DNA from: Cellulomonadaceae bacterium
GTDB taxonomy: Bacteria > Actinomycetota > Actinomycetes > Actinomycetales > Cellulomonadaceae
Direction: 5' to 3'
Length of the DNA: 10,288 nucleotides
NCBI GenBank assembly: GCA_031283115.1
Contig: JAITCK010000170.1
Coordinates: 1-10,288, forward strand
The notes beneath the pieces were generated by a model. That model searched no databases. It saw nothing but the letters and a program-made list of their open reading frames with translations, and was not told the origin of the DNA. Positions 6,036 to 10,288 of this stretch are shown here, one piece after another. Position 1 is the stretch's first letter. The number at the start of each line of letters is the position of its first letter. A program made the position numbers and the translations under genes.

Positions 6036-6967
6036 CGCTGCTCCAAAACCCAGGTGAGCAGGGCTTTTTGTGCGTGGAGGCGGTTTTCTGCCTCATCGAA
6101 CACCACTGATTGTGGCCCGTCGATCACGTCGGCGGTGATTTCTTTGCCCCGGTAGGCGGGCAGGCAGTGCAGCACGATGGCGTCCGGCTTGGCGTGGGCC
6201 AGCAGGTCAGCATCCAGCCGGAAGGGGATAAAGGGTTTCTCGCGCTCAGCGGCCTGGGCCTCATCGCCCATGGACACCCAGGTGTCTGTGGCTACCACGT
6301 CTGCCCCGGCCACGGCGACAGCCGGGTTGTCGGACACCAGCACGCTGCCGCCCGTGGTCGCTGCAATAGCGGCAGCCTTCTCAACGATGACCAGGTCGGG
6401 CTGGTAGGTGGAGGGGGCGGCGATGCGCACATGCAGGCCGGCGGTGGCCCCGCCCAGCAGGTAGCTGGCGGCCATATTGTTGGCGCCGTCGCCCACATAG
6501 GTGAGCACCTGGCCGGGCAGGGCGTTGACGCCGCCACGATGTTGGGCGATGGTGAGCAGGTCGGCCAGGATTTGGCAGGGGTGGAAGCCGTCTGTCAGGG
6601 CGTTGACCACGGGCACGGTGGATACGCGGGCCATTTCTTCAATGCGGTCGTCCCCGAAGGTGCGCCAAATGATGGCCGATACCATGGACGTCAGCACGCG
6701 GGTGGTGTCAGCAATGGATTCCCGCTTGCCGATTTGGGCCAGGTTCCCGTCCACGATCATGGGGAAGCCGCCCAGCTCGGCGATCCCTGTCGCAAAGGAC
6801 ACTTGGGTGCGCAGGGTGGGTTTGTCGGTGATGAAGGCTGCCGCCCGCGGGCCGCTGAGCGGCTGGCGCAGGTGCCGGTCTTCACGGAAGGCCATAGCCA
6901 GGCCCAACACCTCCCGCTGCTCGGCAGGGGTCAGGTCGTCGTCGCGCAGAAAGTGGCGCAGAGTCAT
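6032..6967 (-). CDS. argF: Ornithine carbamoyltransferase
   Basis: This 311-residue cytosolic enzyme makes citrulline from ornithine and carbamoyl phosphate in arginine synthesis. The family signatures are visible: HPCQILADL at 129-137 (carbamoyl phosphate and Gln-containing loop), the DGANN block at 160-164, [10 protein letters not shown] at 227-236 (ornithine side), and HCLPAYRG at 267-274 with the catalytic Cys. The first phosphate-binding motif, usually STRTR, reads TLRTQ here (residues 51-55): the central Arg-Thr is kept, the flanking residues differ. From memory, some other actinobacterial ArgF proteins share this form, so it is probably a lineage variant. AGGAG lies 8 bases before the ATG. 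The gene overlaps argD upstream and argR downstream by ATGA, so the three form a tightly coupled operon. Confidence 0.97.
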   Translation of the reverse strand: MTLRHFLRDDDLTPAEQREVLGLAMAFREDRHLRQPLSGPRAAAFITDKPTLRTQVSFATGIAELGGFPMIVDGNLAQIGKRESIADTTRVLTSMVSAIIWRTFGDDRIEEMARVSTVPVVNALTDGFHPCQILADLLTIAQHRGGVNALPGQVLTYVGDGANNMAASYLLGGATAGLHVRIAAPSTYQPDLVIVEKAAAIAATTGGSVLVSDNPAVAVAGADVVATDTWVSMGDEAQAAEREKPFIPFRLDADLLAHAKPDAIVLHCLPAYRGKEITADVIDGPQSVVFDEAENRLHAQKALLTWVLEQR

Positions 6968-8325
6968 GGTGTCGGCTCCTGGGTGGGTGCGGGAAGGGTC
7001 AGGGTGGCAAAGAAGGCGGCTGCTTTTTTGGCTTGCCGCTTGGTCACGATGAGGGGCGGGGCTAGGCGGACGGCGTCGGGGGCGACGGCGTTGACGATGA
7101 AGCCGCTGGCTAGGGCCTGGTCAACGACGGATGCGGCTACGGGCTGGGTCAATTGGACGGCCAGGAGCAGGCCCTCACCGCGCACGGAGTCAATGAGGGG
7201 GTTTGCGGCCTTCTCGATGCTGGTGCGCAGGTAGTGGCCGACGGTCACGGCATTTTTCATCAGTTGACGCCGGTCGATGGCGGCTAGGACGGCCAGCCCC
7301 GATGCGGCTGCGACCGGGTTACCGCCAAAGGTGGTTCCGTGCTGGCCGCGGCCCAGCAGACAGGCCGCCTGGGGGCCGAAGGCGATGACGGCCCCGATGG
7401 GAAAGCCGCCGCCTAAGCCTTTAGCCAGGGTCATGGCGTCGGGCTGGATGCCTTGGCCTAGGTGGTCCAGTTGGTGGGCGAACCAGGCGCCGGTGCGGCC
7501 TACACCTGTTTGGACTTCATCGAGGACTAGTAGGGCACCCGCCTGGGTGGTGAGGTGGCGGGCTAGGGCCAGGTAGCCAGGGGGGAGGGGCCGCACCCCG
7601 GCTTCGCCTTGGATGGGCTCAACAAAAAGGGCGGCGACGGGGCCACGCGCGGCCACGGCCTGCGAACTGAAGGCTTCGGTCAAAGCGGCTAGGGGGTCAT
7701 CAGTGGAGGCGACGGGCACAAATTCGACGCCTCCGGGTAGGGGTTCGAAGGGATCCCGGTAGGCGGCCTTGTGGGTGAGGGCCAGCGCCCCCATGCTGCG
7801 GCCGTGGAAGGAGTTTTCTAGGGCCAGCACGCGCGTGCGGTGGCCGCTGTCCTGGGTGGCTGGGCTGGCGGCTAGGCCGTGGGGGTTGATGCGGCGGGCC
7901 ATTTTGAAGGCGGCCTCGTTGGCTTCCGTGCCAGAGTTGGTGAAGAAGACTCGGGAGCCGGCTGGGGCTTTGGCGAGTTCGAGGAGTTTTTCGGCCAGGT
8001 TGATTTGCGGCTGGCTGGCAAAAAAGTTGGAGATGTGGCCCAGGGTCATCCATTGGACACTCATGGCCGAGTGAAGGTCGGCGTCGGCGTGGCCTAGGGC
8101 GTTGACGGCGATGCCGCCCAGCAGGTCAAGGTATTTTTTCCCGTTGGCATCCCACACGTAGCAGCCGCGCCCGCGCACCAGTACTCGCTGGGGCGGGCCG
8201 AAGGTGTCCATGACCACCTGGGTGTACTTGTCTGTCCACTGGTCTTGCTTGCTGCGGGCGTCACCGCTCACTCCAGGCAGGCCAGAGCGGCCAGTCACTT
8301 TGTTGCGCCGCCCAAAAAGAAGCAT
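6964..8325 (-). CDS. argD: Acetylornithine aminotransferase (PLP-dependent)
   Basis: This class III aminotransferase interconverts N-acetylglutamate semialdehyde and N-acetylornithine in arginine synthesis. From ATG 8325 it has 453 residues. Key parts: TFGPPQRVLVRG at 41-52, NSGTEANEAAFK at 130-141 (cofactor phosphate loop), LVLDEVQTGVGRTG at 266-279 with Asp269 for the pyridine nitrogen, TLAKGLGGGFPIGA at 299-312 with the PLP lysine Lys302, and HGTTFGGNP at 329-337. The start is uncertain. ATG 8325 has no Shine-Dalgarno but sits exactly where a leaderless transcript from the TATAGT element would begin; it gives roughly 30 residues before the usual family start near WTDKY. In-frame GTG codons at 8298 and 8271 are alternatives. 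It is the first gene of argD-argF-argR; argC, argJ and argB are not adjacent on this side. Confidence 0.95.
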   Translation of the reverse strand: MLLFGRRNKVTGRSGLPGVSGDARSKQDQWTDKYTQVVMDTFGPPQRVLVRGRGCYVWDANGKKYLDLLGGIAVNALGHADADLHSAMSVQWMTLGHISNFFASQPQINLAEKLLELAKAPAGSRVFFTNSGTEANEAAFKMARRINPHGLAASPATQDSGHRTRVLALENSFHGRSMGALALTHKAAYRDPFEPLPGGVEFVPVASTDDPLAALTEAFSSQAVAARGPVAALFVEPIQGEAGVRPLPPGYLALARHLTTQAGALLVLDEVQTGVGRTGAWFAHQLDHLGQGIQPDAMTLAKGLGGGFPIGAVIAFGPQAACLLGRGQHGTTFGGNPVAAASGLAVLAAIDRRQLMKNAVTVGHYLRTSIEKAANPLIDSVRGEGLLLAVQLTQPVAASVVDQALASGFIVNAVAPDAVRLAPPLIVTKRQAKKAAAFFATLTLPAPTQEPTP

Positions 8326-8342
8326 ATGTATGACTATACACA
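8325..8342 (-). promoter_or_regulatory. ARG-box-like operator ahead of argD
   Basis: The core at 8327-8340 is a perfect inverted repeat, TGTAT-GACT-ATACA. The 18-base site has the architecture of known ARG boxes (TGnAT-n4-ATnCA; TGAAT/ATTCA in Escherichia coli), with the third base of each arm changed symmetrically. It covers the TATAGT -10 element and touches the argD ATG, so bound ArgR would block RNA polymerase. argR lies in the same operon. Confidence 0.6.
8333..8338 (-). promoter_or_regulatory. -10 element for a leaderless argD transcript
   Basis: TATAGT on the minus strand is followed by seven bases (CATACAT) and then the ATG at 8325. This spacing puts the transcription start on the A of ATG, the usual pattern for leaderless actinobacterial genes. 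No good -35 hexamer is seen 16-18 bases upstream. Confidence 0.5.
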
Positions 8343-8344
8343 CC

Positions 8345-8362
8345 CCTGCATAAACACGCGCC
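8345..8362 (-). promoter_or_regulatory. Possible second, degenerate ARG box
   Basis: TGCAT at 8347-8351, followed by AAAC and ACGCG, gives one perfect half-site and one poor one (three of five bases). Its centre is 20 bases from the first box, close to the 20-21 base spacing of paired ARG boxes bound by one ArgR hexamer. Weak alone, more credible as a partner of the first site. Confidence 0.35.
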
Positions 8363-8388
8363 CCGCTGCTCAACCGGAGAAACTGCCA

Positions 8389-8394
8389 TAGGGT
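8389..8394 (+). promoter_or_regulatory. Candidate -10 element for the F420-0-type transporter genes
   Basis: TAGGGT (TAnnnT form) ends six bases before the GTG at 8401, again a leaderless arrangement. No clear -35 is visible. Alternatively AGGGTGA at 8390-8396 could act as a weak ribosome-binding site. GGAGA at 8376-8380 is too far from the start codon to serve. Confidence 0.3.
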
Positions 8395-8400
8395 GAGTGC

Positions 8401-9420
8401 GTGCGCGCACCTTTAGCCTTCGCGGCTGCCGCCCTGCTGGCTGTCACGCTGGCAGGGTGCGGTTCATCGTCCGCACCCAACGCCGAGACGCCGCCCCCCA
8501 CTGCCGCGCCCACCGCCAGCGCCCACGCATCAGACGGCACCACCACCTACCCGCTCACGCTGACCAACTGCGGCCTTGACGTCACCTTTGACAGTCCCCC
8601 GCAGCGGGTGGTCACCATCAAATCGTCAACGGCAGAAATGATGCTGGCCTTGGGCTTGGGTGACCGTATCGTGGGGGCGGCTGCCTTGGACGGGCCGGTA
8701 CCGGCCTGGCTTGACCCGGCAGGCACCGCTGTCGACACCCCCCTCAGTGACGGGGTTCCCGGCCAAGAAGCCACCCTGGCTCTCCATCCTGACCTCATAT
8801 ATGCGGGCTGGGAATCTAACCTCACCGCTGACGGTGCAGGCGACCGGGAGGCCCTGCACGCCCTGAGCATCAACACTTACGTATCTCCGCCGGCCTGCCG
8901 CACGCCCGGCACCCAGCCCGCCCCCTTGACTTTTGACGACGTGTTCGCTGACATTTTGCAGATCAGCCACATTTTCGACGCCGATGATGCCGCCTTGGCT
9001 TTGGTCAATAGCCAGCGGGCCACCCTGGACGGCCTGACCCCTGACCCGCGCGGCCTGACTGCCCTCTGGTGGTCTTCCGCTAAGGACACCCCCTACGTGG
9101 GGGCGGGCGCGGGGGCGCCGCAGATGATGATGGAGGCTGCCGGGTTCACCAACATTGCCGCTGGTATCAACGACACCTGGACGTCGATGTCGTGGGAGCA
9201 GGTGATCGCCGACAACCCGGACATCATCATTGTCGTTGATGCCGCCTGGAATACGGCCGCTTCCAAGATCGACTATCTGACCCAGCATCCGGCCCTCAGC
9301 CAACTGCCTGCCGTGCGTGACCAGCGCTTTATCATCGTCCCCTTCCCTGCTACTGAGGCGGGTGTGCGGAATGTCAGCGCTGTTGAGTCCCTTGTCGCCC
9401 AGGCTGCCGCCCTCCCATGA
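8401..9420 (+). CDS. ABC transporter substrate-binding lipoprotein, putative F420-0 type
   Basis: This is a 339-residue lipoprotein starting at GTG: hydrophobic signal, lipobox LAGC at Cys20, then a Pro/Ala/Thr-rich linker to about residue 46. The rest is a cluster A-II (iron-siderophore and cobalamin type) binding protein: QRVVTIKSSTAEMMLALGLG at 68-87, the ATLALHPDLIYAGWESNL segment at 124-141, GAGAPQMMM at 236-244, DNPDIIIVVDAAWNT at 271-285, RFIIVPF at 309-315. The GWESNLTADGAG and YVSPPACR stretches and the general wording match, from memory, the actinobacterial family proposed to bind coenzyme F420-0 (dephospho-side-chain precursor), found with a dedicated permease and ATPase. The ligand has been proposed from gene context, not firmly shown. 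Cobalamin or a siderophore are the alternatives. It overlaps the permease gene by ATGA and is divergent from argD. Confidence 0.88.
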   Translation: MRAPLAFAAAALLAVTLAGCGSSSAPNAETPPPTAAPTASAHASDGTTTYPLTLTNCGLDVTFDSPPQRVVTIKSSTAEMMLALGLGDRIVGAAALDGPVPAWLDPAGTAVDTPLSDGVPGQEATLALHPDLIYAGWESNLTADGAGDREALHALSINTYVSPPACRTPGTQPAPLTFDDVFADILQISHIFDADDAALALVNSQRATLDGLTPDPRGLTALWWSSAKDTPYVGAGAGAPQMMMEAAGFTNIAAGINDTWTSMSWEQVIADNPDIIIVVDAAWNTAASKIDYLTQHPALSQLPAVRDQRFIIVPFPATEAGVRNVSAVESLVAQAAALP

Positions 9421-10288
9421 GTAGCCGCCGCGCCGCCGCCGTCATCATTAGCGCTGCCCTTGTGCTGCTGGCTTCCATTGTTGTTGCGGTGACGATTGGC
9501 CCGGCTGATGTGAGCGCGGCAGACGTGTGGGCTTCTTTGGCTCACCATCTTGGCCTGCCTGATGCTCTGCCGGGTGCTGCGGGCAGCCGACCACTTGACC
9601 CGCTGGTTGATGCGATGGTGTGGCAGTTGCGCCTGCCGCGGGTGCTCACTGCCGCTGCTGTGGGCGGCGGCTTGGCCGTGTGTGGCGTGGTGATGCAGGC
9701 TCTCACCCGCAATCCTCTGGCTGACCCCTACCTGTTGGGGCTGTCGTCTGGTGCGTCGTTGGGTGCGGCTGCCGTGCTGGTGTTGGGGGTTGTGGTGTTG
9801 CTGCCGTTGGCTGCTTTTGCGGGGGCTGCGGCTGCTTTGGTGGCGACCCTGGCTTTGGCTGCGGCGGCTGGTGGGCGGGCGGCGTCGGGCAGTGGTGTGG
9901 GCTTGTCGCCGGGGCGCGCCGTGTTGGCGGGCTTGGCGGTGGGGCAGTTGGCTGCTGCGGGCACGTCGTTCGTTATTTTTTGGTCGGCCCAGGGCGACCA
10001 GTATCGGCAGATTTTGTCGTGGTTGATGGGGTCGGTGGCGGGGTCTACGTGGGCGTCGGTGGCGGTGGCTGGGATTGCAGCCTTGCTGGGGGCTGCGGCC
10101 CTTTCTTTGACCGGTTCCTTGCTTGACGCTTTTGCTTTTGGTGACACGGCGGCGGCGGCCTTGGGTGTCAACGTGGCCCGGGTTCGATGGGTGTTGCTGG
10201 TGGTGGTGGCCCTGCTGACGGGCGCGCTGGTGTCGCAGTCCGGGTCGATTGGTTTTGTTGGCCTGGTGTTGCCTCACCCCGTGCGTCT
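9417..10288 (+). CDS. FecCD-type ABC transporter permease, truncated by the window edge
   Basis: The frame opens at ATG 9417 (ATGA overlap with the preceding stop) and is still open at 10288, giving 290 codons of a protein that normally has about 330-350. It is a polytopic membrane subunit of the BtuC/FecCD family, with a first membrane helix at about 8-28. The family hallmark RLPRVLTAAAVGGGLA at 71-86, continuing to MQALTRNPLADPYLLG at 93-108, is clear. Further hydrophobic segments follow, and GFVGLVLPHPVR at the cut end matches the conserved region before the last helices. There is no Shine-Dalgarno ahead of the ATG, so translation likely depends on termination and re-start from the binding-protein gene. 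It should form the importer channel with that protein; the ATPase gene is expected just beyond the edge. Substrate by context: F420-0 or a related large cofactor. Confidence 0.93.
   Translation, partial: MSSRRAAAVIISAALVLLASIVVAVTIGPADVSAADVWASLAHHLGLPDALPGAAGSRPLDPLVDAMVWQLRLPRVLTAAAVGGGLAVCGVVMQALTRNPLADPYLLGLSSGASLGAAAVLVLGVVVLLPLAAFAGAAAALVATLALAAAAGGRAASGSGVGLSPGRAVLAGLAVGQLAAAGTSFVIFWSAQGDQYRQILSWLMGSVAGSTWASVAVAGIAALLGAAALSLTGSLLDAFAFGDTAAAALGVNVARVRWVLLVVVALLTGALVSQSGSIGFVGLVLPHPVR

Noticed and set aside
6110..7234. A 374-codon plus-strand open frame across argF and the argD 3' end
   Set aside because: It runs opposite two well-conserved enzymes, crosses their boundary, and its translation shows no recognisable motif.
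9273..10277. A 334-codon open frame on the minus strand, antisense to the permease
   Set aside because: Its translation is low-complexity (Arg, Gln, His, Ser, Pro rich) with no domain, and it lies opposite a clear FecCD permease; it is a by-product of GC-rich codon use.
1..10288. CRISPR arrays, tRNA or rRNA genes, insertion sequences, attachment sites
   Set aside because: I saw no regularly spaced repeats, cloverleaf-like sequence, transposase or integrase motifs, or flanking terminal repeats.

Overview
The window reads as chromosomal DNA from a high-GC Gram-positive actinobacterium. Supporting signs are lipobox signal peptides, an argD-argF-argR order, -10 elements placed directly before start codons (leaderless style), and a substrate-binding protein of the actinobacterial F420-0 transporter type. 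I cannot name the genus. The left half (1-5300) looks somewhat lower in GC than the arg genes; this is an impression from a few lines, not a full count.

Layout. Positions 1-5295, all minus strand, hold a cell-envelope cluster. It is built from two diverged copies of one gene pair. Each pair has a 396-residue exported protein (N-terminal hydrophobic segment, long charged helical region, bacterial SH3 domain, C-terminal sortase-like domain) followed by a lipoprotein (SH3 domain plus the same C-terminal domain). Pair A is 5295-4105 and 4055-3177. Pair B is 2066-876 and 819-49. Between the pairs, coupled to pair A by a 4-base ATGA overlap, lies a family 3 (glutamate/polar amino acid) substrate-binding lipoprotein with no permease or ATPase gene in view. 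A further gene probably starts at the left edge.

Positions 5523-8325, minus strand, are argD-argF-argR: acetylornithine aminotransferase, ornithine carbamoyltransferase and the arginine repressor, joined by two ATGA overlaps. In the 75-base divergent gap ahead of argD there is a good ARG-box-like palindrome with a weaker second site 20 bp away. The first overlaps a TATAGT -10 element that would start transcription at the argD ATG.

Positions 8401-10288, plus strand, are the first two genes of an ABC importer: a substrate-binding lipoprotein resembling the proposed coenzyme F420-0 binding family, and a FecCD-type permease that runs off the right edge.

The least explained part is the duplicated SH3/sortase-like pair. 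Three of the four C-terminal domains keep a His/Cys/Arg set at matching spacing. The fourth (gene 49-819) has Asp in place of the Cys. A nine-base G tract occupies the ribosome-binding position of gene 876-2066, so translation of that gene could vary by slippage.
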